Of a stretch of 64,000 nt of DNA, positions 1 to 9,551 are shown piece after piece. The notes beneath the pieces are model-generated. The model was not told the DNA's origin and ran no database searches. It saw only the letters and a list, made by a program, of their open reading frames with translations. The position numbers and the translations under genes are program-made. Position 1 is the first letter of the stretch. Every line of letters begins with the position of its first letter. This DNA is from Phialocephala subalpina (lineage: Eukaryota; Ascomycota; Leotiomycetes; Helotiales; Mollisiaceae), in NCBI GenBank assembly GCA_900073065.1, contig FJOG01000044.1, positions 21,632-85,631 of the forward strand. The letters are read 5' to 3'.

Positions 1-457
1 GAAGCTGAAACAACTCACGATCCGAAAAAGGAATCTACGTCAGGCAGTAAGCCAGCCTCAAACCTCAATATGTGCCATCGACTGCAGATATGTCGCCTTG
101 AACGACTCCAGGCAGCAGTTGTGATGAAAAACAAAATGATTGCAAGCATTGAAGATGCTACTTTGGATTCCACGACGGACTGCCCTTAACACAGAGAAGA
201 AGCTCGGAACCATCCACAGACGCTGGCGGACAGAAGAGCTTTTCTATACTACCACAATTAAAGTTGGGATGATCGTGAAGATGTTTGAATGGAGTCGAAA
301 AGGTTGAGATGACCCCACGTCTCCCCCACACGCACCCCTGGAAAAACGTTCAGGGGCACGATTGGCACCACCAAGCGCTGCAACTGCGATTGCGATTGCA
401 AATCTAGACCTCAGACCATCCGTTCTTCACGCCAATATACTTTCCCACCGCCACACA
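1..457. other. Left edge and 5' flank of the first gene
   Basis: Frame 1 on the + strand is open from base 1 to a TAA at 187-189 and reads like a hydrophilic protein tail, so it could be the 3' end of a gene entering from the left, but 62 codons without a motif prove nothing. The rest holds no recognisable feature; the leader before the ATG at 458 is rich in C and A, as is usual for fungal leaders. Confidence 0.25.
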
Positions 458-1261
458 ATGGCCTCGTCACGAACTCCTCTCCTCGCAGGCCCTCGACGCG
501 ATTCCTTCGACTCTGCGTACGCCGACGAGGGCCAAGAAGAAACCACTATCCTCTACGGCTTCGCAACCTCTTCCCCCACACGACCATTCGCGACGAACTT
601 CAGCCCAACCCTCTTCCTCCGAAGCCTTGCTCTCCTCCTCGCCATTCCCTCCTTCATCATATTCATCGTTAATGGTCCCCACTATTCCGCTGCCATCACA
701 TTCCTCTCGTTCGCGATCGCCAGACAAGTTGTCGTGCTAGGATCACATTTTGGGAGTCAGATTGTGGTTATCGAAATCAAGGTCGTACATCCTAGGTTCA
801 AGGCTGCATCTGCGAAAGCGCAGGAGAGCTGGATAAAGAAGAGTGCTGCGGCGGTGATTGATGGGATCATTCTGCTGGGCTTGTTGATATCCTTGAGTTT
901 GATTGCCCACGAGGTGGATGTTTCCCATCTGCCGACTTCGGTGACACCTGCTGTTATACTTGGTTTTCTTGTTTTGTGAGTACTTTCGTGAAGTTGCTCT
1001 GTTTTTAGCAGCGTATGCTGATTTTTGGTTCGGATTAGTGGCCTGCTATTGTTGTCTATTCCTGATTTTGGCACCCCGAGTTTGCTTGCTTTGGCGATTG
1101 CAGTGCAGAAACCTGTTGATGGAGTGGTGAAGTTGGCTACAAGTGTGGTGTTTGGAGAGCCAGAGGATGGAGAAGACACTACAAATGAGCATTATGAGGG
1201 TCGACGTACCCGTAAGAGCAATCCACGAATGCCCGCAGAACGATCAGTGAGCCCAGTGTAA
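458..1261 (+). CDS. Small multi-pass membrane protein, unknown function
   Basis: Two exons, 458-975 and 1039-1261, joined across a 63 nt GTGAGT...TTAG intron with a CTGAT branch site, give 246 residues. The ATG at 458 sits in a good fungal start context (ACAATGG); longer forms in this frame would need non-ATG starts. A short polar N-terminus of about 45 residues is followed by hydrophobic segments near residues 50-75, 80-95, 133-153 and 165-190, then a charged tail with an EDGED cluster. I do not recognise the family; the layout fits a small integral membrane protein of internal membranes. The spliced reading frame is preserved through the intron, which supports a real gene. Nothing nearby hints at a role. 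Confidence 0.7.
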
Positions 1262-1713
1262 ATGCTGTCCGGAGGAGGAAAAGGGAGGACGGTAAATTGT
1301 GATATATAGGATACAAGCACGGAGTTTGTGTTTTGGCAAAGAGGCCGGGGGGACAAAGTAGGGTATCTCTGGTAGTTTTGTTTTGAGTTGTTAGTCGGTT
1401 TATACCCCATCAGTCCTGCAAGTTAGCTGCGAATACCATTTTATGAGTTTTGGCATGGTTCGTTCAATTGTTTATGGTTTTAGAGATTTCGGTTCTGAAA
1501 GATTGAGACTTGCAACTTTCAGGCTGGTCATTGGACGTTACTCGCCTAATAGAGTAAGGGACTCCATAAGGGGGCTGTGCTGGTCTGCTTATAAGGTGCA
1601 GCGAGCCATCTCAGGTGGCAACGAAATTACTTGCAATACATCATGAAAGCCTCACAATTTCTAAGTATACTTGATTCAAAGTACATCTGCTTTCAGAGGT
1701 GTAACCCGTCAAG
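1262..1713. other. Intergenic, no gene seen
   Basis: 3' flank of the membrane-protein gene and upstream flank of a HET relic. Short open frames here have no codon bias or motif. Confidence 0.5.
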
Positions 1714-2773
1714 ATGCGCAGACTGCTCACAGGGGCACAAGACAAAATTCAACGACAATCAAAGGAATCTCAAGAGGCTCGTGATCTCGCATCGCCCTCT
1801 GGATTGAGCTTCACAGAAGAACTTCGAAGGGATGACTTGCCATTAATGATAGGCGATGGAGTACCCCACTACTAGCCTTTGAAAGACGACGGAGAATTCA
1901 GGGCCCTCACCCTACTTCCAAGTGATAACGGGGAATTTATATGCTGCAGATTGGATCATGTTACCTGGCACCACTCCATCGTATGGGGGAGCACAAGCTA
2001 CGAGGCTCTGTCATACGAATGAGGCACCCCAGAGCCAGCAGCCATTATAACCGTGGACGATGCTCCATGTTCGGTTCGATCGTTCGACGAAACCTGTACA
2101 TTGCACTGATGCAGTTGAGACGACCGGATACAGAACGTACCTTATCAGTAGACGCCATATGCTTATATCTAGATCGATACCACAGAAAATTGAGGCTTAG
2201 ACCTCTGTTTTCTGAAGGGTTTCGTTTTGCGCTGGATTCACTAGTCAATCGCATCACCCCTGCTCAGCAACCCACTTTTACCCCTGCAAGAACACTTAAA
2301 AGTTTGAGACTTTTTCAACGTCTTTAGAAAATTCTAAAAATCTCCAGAGTTATTAAAGCAGATTCACAGACTAGAAAAATCGACTTATTGTCTTTATTAA
2401 ATAGATTTTGGGGCGGTTGAGCGGGATGGAGCAGTTTGGTGGTGAACCCTTCTATCACAGCTACATCAAAGCCAAAATGAAGCCCTTCGCCCTCAGCCGC
2501 AAGTGGCTTCGCCTCTTTGACTCTCATGCAAGGGCATGTGTTTCCTTAGCGAGACCACCTCAACCCGAATTAGCTAGAACGAGAACGCCTCGTCTATCGA
2601 TCAATATTATAATCCTTCTGTTCTATTCTTGGCCTTCCAGCCCAACTTCAATTTCACCCCGCATAAATTTCTTCCATCCTTTTCTCAAAGCACTTCAGCG
2701 CTTCCTGATTCTCCATTGCTATTGATCTATAACCCTGGAACTGAGAAGCAAATTTCGCGCAAAATTGTTCAAA

Positions 2774-3257
2774 ATGGCGGAAAGTGAGAGGAGCAAGATT
2801 TCAGCAGCGAACTTCGTCCTCCAGCTTCTGGCCATTGGCCTCGCAGTCCTTTTCGGCGTATACACCGCGCTGGCATACCCTCTCTCGAAAAGCTCCCTCC
2901 AACAAGCACAAATCGCCAATCAACTTACCCTGCTGTCATTTTGTACATCTGGCGCAAATGTAAGTTTGACCGCCTAATGCTTTACTTTGCACGCGATAAA
3001 TTCTGTGAAGCGAAAACTGATCAAAATCTTAGGGAAACGAGTCTTGGACATCTCCGTGCTCAGAGGCGATAAAGAATCTGAATCTCACCGAGATTACGAT
3101 CACACTCGTGCCGCCGACACCGACGCCAAGTTCGCCGAAACCGCTGTCAAATAGCGATAAGATTGCTATTGGGGTAGGAATTGGGTTTGGCTTACCTTCT
3201 ATCCTTACTTCTATTATTTCCTTTTGTGTACAAAGGGACCGCCGGTATCATGCCTAA
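2774..3257 (+). CDS. Small two-TM membrane protein inside the HET relic
   Basis: Exons 2774-2959 and 3033-3257, with a 73 nt GTAAGT...TTAG intron in phase 0, give 136 residues. The ATG at 2774 has an AAAATGG context. Residues about 14-35 form an N-terminal signal anchor (hydrophobic, ending ALAYPL); the middle has an N-glycosylation-like NES site, two Cys, and a Pro/Thr stretch (PPTPTPSSPK); residues about 107-128 form a second membrane span followed by a basic end (QRDRRYHA). This resembles the many short plasma-membrane or wall-anchored fungal proteins of unknown role. The reading frame is intact although the HET gene on both sides is dead, so it arrived by insertion or lies in a segment that recombined into the HET locus. 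No family is recognised. Confidence 0.65.
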
Positions 3258-3592
3258 GCCGTGTATCAACTGTAGTAAGAAATCATGTAGTGTGTTATAT
3301 GTAACTCAAGCGAAGCCAGATTAAATCGCGTTTTTTTCATTAGTTTAATATTTAGTTTTTAAATTAATTATATTGATTTTTACTTTTTTCAAAAATAAAA
3401 TTTAATGTCGATAGAATCTATTTATATTTGGGTTAATATTAAATAAAATACCGCAAAAATTTGAGGATTATCAGACTTAGTTTCATTTGAACTTTTTTAT
3501 GCATCACAACGAAAAAAAAAAACTTTGGCGGGCCCGAAGATCTGCGGTGAATGTGACTTATCGATTTTACTCACGGGATCAACCTAGTCTAC
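3258..3592. other. AT-rich spacer with oligo-A/T runs
   Basis: This stretch is markedly more AT-rich than its neighbours (long runs of A and T around 3330-3450 and an A9 run near 3510). It forms the right part of the DNA inserted into the HET relic. No open frame or inverted terminal repeat could be seen at its ends. Confidence 0.5.
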
Positions 3593-4038
3593 ATTAACCA
3601 AAACGACATTCCAGAGAGAAATCTCCTTGTGGCCAACATGAGGCACATCTATCGGAAATCTCGACATGTTCTCACCTGGCTTGGCGAAGCCAGAGATGAC
3701 AGTGTCATACCTTTGATCACAGGTCCGAATTGGATCCCAACTGGAAACGGTACAATCTCTCTTACTTCGATTCCAAAGCGGCCAACGGCTTTCTAGCACT
3801 CTACAGACAAAGTTACTGGACCTGTATATAGATAATCCAAGAAATTCTATCTGCACACAAAGCCGTCGTGTGTTGCGGCTCAAAGGAAGTGCCTCTGACC
3901 TCCTTTCTCGCCTTCGAGGAGCTTATCCGTGCGCCCTTGGTCAGTAACCCTGTCTTAGTGCAGCCTCCACTGGACGAGATATGGCAAGCTGTAGATGTAG
4001 CTCACAAGCAAGCTGTCAACATAGCTCGCAATTACTAA

Positions 4039-4795
4039 ACGACTGCCGCCTACGAGACCATGTTCAGAAGGAGCCAAAAGCAGAAAAGACGGTCATCCTC
4101 TCGAGGCTGATGGAAAGGTGGTTTCTTGTGGGGCATAGATTGTCAAAATTTTTGGGGAGTGAGAAGGGGGTGGTTGCGCTTGTGGAGGAGAGCGGCGTTG
4201 TGATGGTTTGAGGACCTCAAATTAATTGGGTTGGTGTTCAGGTGAGCTTGATAAGGAAATGAGCCCATGTGGATTCGGTATTGGCACTGGAGTCCTGCTT
4301 TGAGTAGTGAATGTCAATAAGGGAAGTGGGAACTGTTGATGAATTAATGCTCCTCTGTCTTTCAGTAAAGTACGTAAGGTACCTAGAGGCCAAAGGGGCT
4401 TTTGGTCTCCATCCTTGACCCCTCGCTCGCCTCACCGAAACACACCCCCTCCAATTGGACCTCATTTGGTTCAGCGAAGCCCTTGTTGGGTTATATAAGG
4501 TTACGTTACATAACAAAGTTCTATCGTCTCTCACAATTCTAGTGAATAGTCTCCGCGCACAATCCTTCATTTTTTTTTCATAACACTTTTTAGAGAATTC
4601 TACATCTTGCTCTTATCACTCAAATCTGACTTCTCTCCAAAATCTAAGCGGGCAACTGTCCCCTGCCAAGTCTTTGCTGGATCACCCATCCAATAACTAT
4701 CAAAAGAGGAAATTTCAATATACCAATCAAATGTTCAATCAAACATCAAGCCTGCTATAGATTCCTAGAACAACATAAATACAAAGTCATTACAC
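4039..4795. other. Intergenic, possible HET tail remnant
   Basis: A short open frame at 4108-4211 could be the decayed C-terminus of the HET gene, but no motif decides. The remainder up to the stop codon of the minus-strand coiled-coil gene shows nothing. Confidence 0.35.
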
Positions 4796-6405
4796 CTAAG
4801 CATTCTTGCTGTTAAGCCACACGACTCCCTTTGCCCATACCCGCTCTTGATCATAGGCTTTGGCTTCATCAGTGCCATATACTTTGAGTAGTGGATGCAC
4901 CATCACAGTAACTCTCTTTCCTTTCAGATGATCTTCATAGTCATCAAATCTCAACAGACTATCAGGATCGAAGTATGGACTCTCAGCGTCGAAGGCTAAA
5001 TTCTCGATCTCGTGTAAAGTGAAACATCTCATCTCTGTCCTTCTTGTCCATAACATGTACGAAAGTCTAGCAGCGTCGCTATAGATCTTTTTGAGCTTGT
5101 TTGTGAAGTCGGTCTGGGCCTTGTTCTCAATCAGATGACTTGCTGCACTAGCCAGGAAGTCTGAAGCGTGCCGGTCTGCAGCCTGGGCAATCGAGTCTTC
5201 TGTCGTGCGACGCAGCTGTTTTTCTGCATCCGATGCATCGGTTCGCAGGGGAGGCATGAGTAGTCGCAATGTTTGAGAACGCCATACATGGGCGTCTTGT
5301 TGATTTGCTAGAGCAGTCAGTGAAAGGCAATGCGGTATATGACCATCGACTTACCCTCTTGTGCCCGCTCATAGACATCTTGTAATATGCCCTCTGGCCT
5401 AACATTGGAAGGGGCATTCGCATCGTTGTTACCGACAAAGAAAAACGGGCTCCGGAAGAAACTTGTGTAGACACTGTGCGCGAGGAGGGCGTTCAAGAGG
5501 AGCATTGGAGCTCTTGCTGCTGTGGATAGCCCATTTAGAAGTTGACCATTCTCAATCAGAGCCACATTTGCCAAATCTCGCATTAAGGCTGCAGACTCTA
5601 CCTCTTTGAATGACTGAAGCAGTGAATTGTCTTTGATGGACATTGCTTTCGCCCAACTTCTCATGTCTCTCTTCAACCTGTCAAGGTCGTCCATAACTTT
5701 GCCTTCATCCATTGGAAGCCAGCGCGCAGATTCCATCTGTCTGAACGATGCTTCTTGCTGCTTTCGGATGAAGGACTGGTGTTGTTCTTGCATGAAAAGC
5801 TTTGCTGACTCGCTCTCGTGGAGTTTGGCTTGCAATATGCGGGTACTCTCTTCAAAATGGTGGCTGATTTGGTTGATCTGGTGTTGGAGCTCCCGTTCCC
5901 TTGCCTCCCACTCGCGTTCCTTGCCCTCAATCATATCCTGAAATGCTTGCTCTGACTCCGTGATATCATTTCGGGGCCGCGGCATCAGTCCGCACGTGCC
6001 ATCCCCTCCATGAAATTCTTCGGGTGGATTCTCCGTATTGTTCTGCCTCTTATGCCTTTCCTGTTCGTGTTGTTCGAAGTCGCCCTTCACGGAAGACCGA
6101 TTGGGGCTCGAAGACCATACCATGCGGGTGAATCTCTTGATGATGCTCGGAGAGTCGTTGGCTGGTGCAGGATGGCGAGCTCCGTGGCCACTAACTCTCC
6201 TCGTTGTTCCATGAGAGGGCAATGTAGGTTGGTCTCTCGGGATATTTCGACGACTTTTATCATTGTGCCCACGTCTGTTGCCTCGTCGCCCACGACCTGA
6301 TGCCACTTCATCCTTTCGATATTCTGGTGGAACCTCATCAGCGTCAAGGACCTCCACTTGCTGGACTGGATCTTGCTGTTGAGAAACCAATTGCTGAGAA
6401 TCCAT
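4796..6405 (-). CDS. Coiled-coil protein of unknown function, divergent from Hsp70-like gene
   Basis: Read on the minus strand: exon 1 6405-5355, a 46 nt GTAAGT...CTGAC...CTAG intron (5354-5308), exon 2 5307-4796; 520 residues. The first in-frame ATG is at 6405. The N-terminal third is polar and low in complexity, with Gln-rich and Arg-rich (GRGRRGNRRG) stretches. Residues about 150-230 form a strong coiled coil rich in Glu, Gln and Arg. Then comes a more globular part with WAKAMSIKD, and exon 2 adds an alpha-helical segment (AEKQLRRTTEDSIAQAADRH) and a C-terminal part with several acidic and aromatic residues. There is no signal peptide or clear membrane span. I do not recognise a named domain; I believe such proteins recur in filamentous fungi, but that is memory, not shown here. 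It shares a short promoter with the Hsp70-like gene, so co-expression and a partner role are plausible inferences. Confidence 0.75.
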
Positions 6406-6615
6406 TTCGGAGAGCTTGTCAGGATGGTAGACGCCAGCTGGAGAAAAGGCAGCCGCTTCTCCCCACGGAAAACCTTTTGCGACGCGTGGAGAATAGCACA
6501 AGGGCAGTGCAGGGTTACAGCAGCTTCCGTCTTTGCTTCCAACATCCCCAACCTGGCCGGGTCCGCCGTTGGACCCCAGTAGCCAACATCGATATCGCTA
6601 GGAGGACACCTCCGA

Positions 6616-6645
6616 ACCAATCCCCATCAAAACAATCCCCATCAA
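6616..6645. repeat. 15 bp direct repeat, two copies
   Basis: CAATCCCCATCAAAA occurs twice head to tail in the divergent promoter. It may be a regulator-binding site pair or simple slippage. Confidence 0.7.
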
Positions 6646-6694
6646 AACCAACATCGGCCACAGAAAGGCTACAGTGTGCCTGCGTAATTTAACT

Positions 6695-6724
6695 CTGAAA
6701 CCTGAAACCCGAAACCCGAAACCC
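6695..6724. repeat. Tandem TGAAACC / CGAAACCC repeat
   Basis: Four imperfect 7-8 bp units (CTGAAACC, TGAAACC, CGAAACCC, GAAACCC) in the divergent promoter, close to the start of the Hsp70-like gene. The unit is not the fungal telomere repeat TTAGGG. Confidence 0.6.
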
Positions 6725-6846
6725 ATCCCTTTCCCCTTCAGATCAATACGCTCTTCACATTTAAAAGCTGTTGAAAGGATATGCAGGAAGGAGAAACAGG
6801 TCGGATTAGAAGTGATTACGCCGCTTCCACAATCGCAGTATCAGAT

Positions 6847-9088
6847 ATGTCTGCTTCCCAAAATCAGCCCAGCTCTCCACACAAAATCATTATCGGAATT
6901 GACTATGGTACCACGTTCTCTGGTGAGTGGCTCAGCTCCATTTTCGCTTCAAATAATGTTGACAGGTTCTCTCGTAGGTGTGAGCTATGTGACCACAGAC
7001 AAGAGCGACATAGATGACATCCATATCATTTCGTCCTGGCCTGGAGAGCAACATGCTATGTGGAAAACCCCAACAAGAATCGCCTACGCTCACGAAAACC
7101 CCCAGATCCAACGTAACAAGTGGGGTTTCGAGGTGGACCCGAAACTCATTTCTTACTCGTGGACGAAACTTCTGCTTGATAAGAATGCTGCAGTGGGAGA
7201 ACACGACGATCCGGCCCTCTCCAAGATGGCAGGTTCTGGAATGCTGCAGCTGCCTGCATTCCGCAAGGCTGCGGGCGTGTGCGAAGACTTCCTGCACGAG
7301 GTATACGTTCACGTGTCCGGAAAATTGCGTCTGCAAATGACCGACTTGACCTATGAATCTACTCCCATGGAGTGCTGGATTACATTGCCGGCCATATGGT
7401 CGGATGAGGCGAAGGATTCAACTTTAATCGCTGCAAAAAAAGCTGGTTTCGGGAACCGGTGTGGGGATGAGGTTTTCACCATTGCAGAGCCAGAGGCAGC
7501 AGCAATAGCAACATTGAAGAAATTTTCCGGCCCAAACGCTCTGAATGCCATAAAGGTATGTGTATATATTCGATCCACTTTATGAGATGTTACTAAGGAA
7601 CTTAGGCAAATGAGAATATCCTGATCTGTGATTGTGGTGGGGGAACTGTTGATATAACAACATACGTGATCAACCAGGTATCACCACGCTTGGAATTTGA
7701 CGAACTCCATATCGGCGTAGGTAAGAACTTCCAACTCTCCTGCAACTTCCTTCTGGGGAATATAGGCTCACCTGTTTGTCTGCTTCGTAGGTGGCAAGTG
7801 CGGTTCAACATACATAGACCGTAACCTGCACACCCTCCTTTCCAAACGATTCGGGTCAAGCTTTGACAATATCGCGTTTGCACAAAAGGGTCCAGGAAGC
7901 AGATTTATGATATCCTTTGAGAAGCACAAACGAGACTTTGGACGGAATGATGACAGAGATATCCTAGAGATCGGCCCAATCAGATTGGAAGTCCCAGACT
8001 CCGAGCACTATGACGAAGTGGAACGTATGGTGAAACTCACATAGTAAGTCTCCTGGATATACAACAAGTATCAATCTGACCATTCTTTAGCGAAGACATG
8101 CAGACACTTTTCGATCCTGTCGTCTCAGAGATCACAAATTTAGTGGGTCAACAAGTGAAGGAGGCAAAATTGAAGAAAAACGCCAATATTGATGTATTTA
8201 GTAGCTTTCTTTTTGGTAAAGTTCATTTGAGAAGTGATACTGACCTTATGCTTGCACTAGCGCGTTATTCTTGTAGGTGGATTTGCTGAGTCGCCATATC
8301 TCAATAATGTCCTGGAAGACTGGTGCTGGCAGAATGGTGATATCACTTTGATATGCCCTGAATATCCGCAAGTCATTCCTCTGAGACTGGTATATCATGC
8401 ACTGATTCTTCTCAGTCAAGCCGCAGTTGTCCGTGGCGCAGCCCTGCGTGGGCTTGAAGGCATTGCCCCCCGCATGAAGCACGTTCGTAAACACTATGGT
8501 ATTGATTTAGGGAAGATCTTTCGGGAAGGCATTGACCCAGAGGAAAATCATTATTTTGACTTGGATAATAAGAAACGATGTCGCCGCAGGATGGAATGGC
8601 TGATCTCGAAGGCAAGTCATCAAATGGCAGTCCCAAGGCATGAATTTTTGGGCTAGCTAACAGCACGCTTATTCAGGGGGACGAGGTAGTTAAAGGCACT
8701 TTCAGAACGGCATATTGCAGCAGAGAGTATTTCCCTGACCAAGAAAATATCTATGAAAATTATCTATATTCATCCTCGTTGGTAGACGCTCCCGAATACT
8801 CTACTCATCCACGTATGTTACTTCCTGGGAAGAAAACCATTCATGGGATCATTGACCTAACTGAATATAGGGGTCGATAAAGTTGGCGTTATCAAATCAA
8901 CTTTCGGGGCCAACTTCGATTACGGTCCTGAAATTCGATGCAAATCCAACTCCGAAGGCAAACTTGTACACCAATTCTCATATGAAATCCAGGTAGTTTT
9001 TGGGGATAAAGGAAGCAACCTCACGTTCAAAGTTATTGTGGGCGGAAGAGTCGTGTCGACAGCAGATATTGAATTTGATCAGAGGTAA
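6847..9088 (+). CDS. Hsp70-like (HSPA12-type) ATPase
   Basis: Eight exons: 6847-6922, 6978-7555, 7606-7720, 7791-8043, 8091-8215, 8277-8611, 8677-8812 and 8871-9088; 611 residues, all in frame. Actin-fold ATPase motifs are present in order: phosphate-1 loop IGIDYGTTFSG (residues about 15-26), phosphate-2 CDCGGGTVDI (about 225), and the adenosine motif FGGFAESPYL (about 382). The rest matches the divergent Hsp70 family of filamentous fungi, with RGAALRGLEG and IAPRMKHVRKHYG; it lacks the canonical Hsp70 substrate-binding lid and EEVD tail. Intron 6 (8612-8676) is a GC-AG intron with the strong donor AAG|GCAAGT. Between PEYPQ and AAVVRGAA an in-frame 16-residue segment (8368-8415) is either a lineage insert or an intron with no GT-AG solution. 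An in-frame ATG at 6781 could extend the protein by 22 residues. Expected role: ATP-driven client binding in the cytosol; the client is unknown. Confidence 0.88.
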
Positions 9089-9551
9089 TGCGGAATGTTT
9101 TGTAATTGTCGTCGTATGTTGCATACAATCAAGAATATCTGAGAACGGCGAGCACCCAAGAAACCAACTAAGCAATGCTTCTTATGATTATCATACTTAT
9201 CGAACTGATGAGCGATTTTGATTGTCCCCCCACTTCCCTGAATACCTGGATATGAACAGATTTCCCTATGCGTGGTCAGGCAGGCATTCCGGTTACAAGT
9301 GGCAGAACAGGACGGTAACATGAATGTTTCGAATAGTTTCACGGAGCCGCTGGTGCTGCATACCTGCACTGAAAAGGGGGGGGGTTTATGCAGCTAGCTA
9401 AGCAAGTCCGCAAGGATCAGGCTACCCCTGAGCTGACCCCAGCAGAGCCCCCTGGAGCTGAAAAGTCGGCGGCTATTTCGACCTACCGTTATTCCATCAT
9501 CGCAGCCTCCAGAAACTACCACTATCACAAACTTTAGCATGTCAATATCCA
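9089..9551. other. Intergenic between Hsp70-like and GHKL-DUF3883 genes
   Basis: 463 bp with no coding signal; includes a G9 run near 9377. It must contain the Hsp70-like terminator and the promoter of the downstream gene, which is read in the same direction. Confidence 0.5.

Larger units (their letters stand above)
1714..4038 (+). pseudogene. HET-domain protein pseudogene, split in two by inserted DNA
   Basis: Two blocks together cover a classical HET (heterokaryon incompatibility) domain. Block 1 (about 1714-2168) carries the signature YEALSYE, then after a frameshift NLYIALMQLRR and SVDAICL. Block 2 (about 3593-4038) resumes exactly where block 1 stops, with INQNDIPERN, the HIYRKSRHVLTWLGEA segment and, after another frame change, the QEI motif with the following CCGSKEV. 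Damage seen: TAG at 1873 (from CAG in the expected YQPL), TGA at 2020 (from TGG of the YxWG motif), TAG at 3829 (from TGG before IIQEI), a frameshift near 2075 at an 8 bp tandem duplication (GTTCGATC-type), and a 1.4 kb interruption between VDAICL and INQ. All three stops are C:G to T:A changes. HET proteins trigger cell death on non-self fusion; this copy cannot make one. A possible C-terminal remnant at 4108-4211 is too weak to assert. Confidence 0.85.
6406..6846. promoter_or_regulatory. Shared divergent promoter of coiled-coil and Hsp70-like genes
   Basis: 441 bp separate the two divergent start codons, so both promoters must lie here. The segment holds two small direct repeats (listed separately). 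A second in-frame ATG for the Hsp70-like gene lies at 6781. No TATA box is obvious, nor could I find a clear heat-shock element. Confidence 0.5.

Noticed and set aside
2168..3592. The insert in the HET relic as a classical DNA transposon
   Set aside because: No terminal inverted repeats, target duplication or transposase could be found at or between the junctions.
6695..6724. GAAACCC array as an internal telomere repeat
   Set aside because: The unit is not TTAGGG/CCCTAA and copy number is four; internal telomere origin is unsupported.
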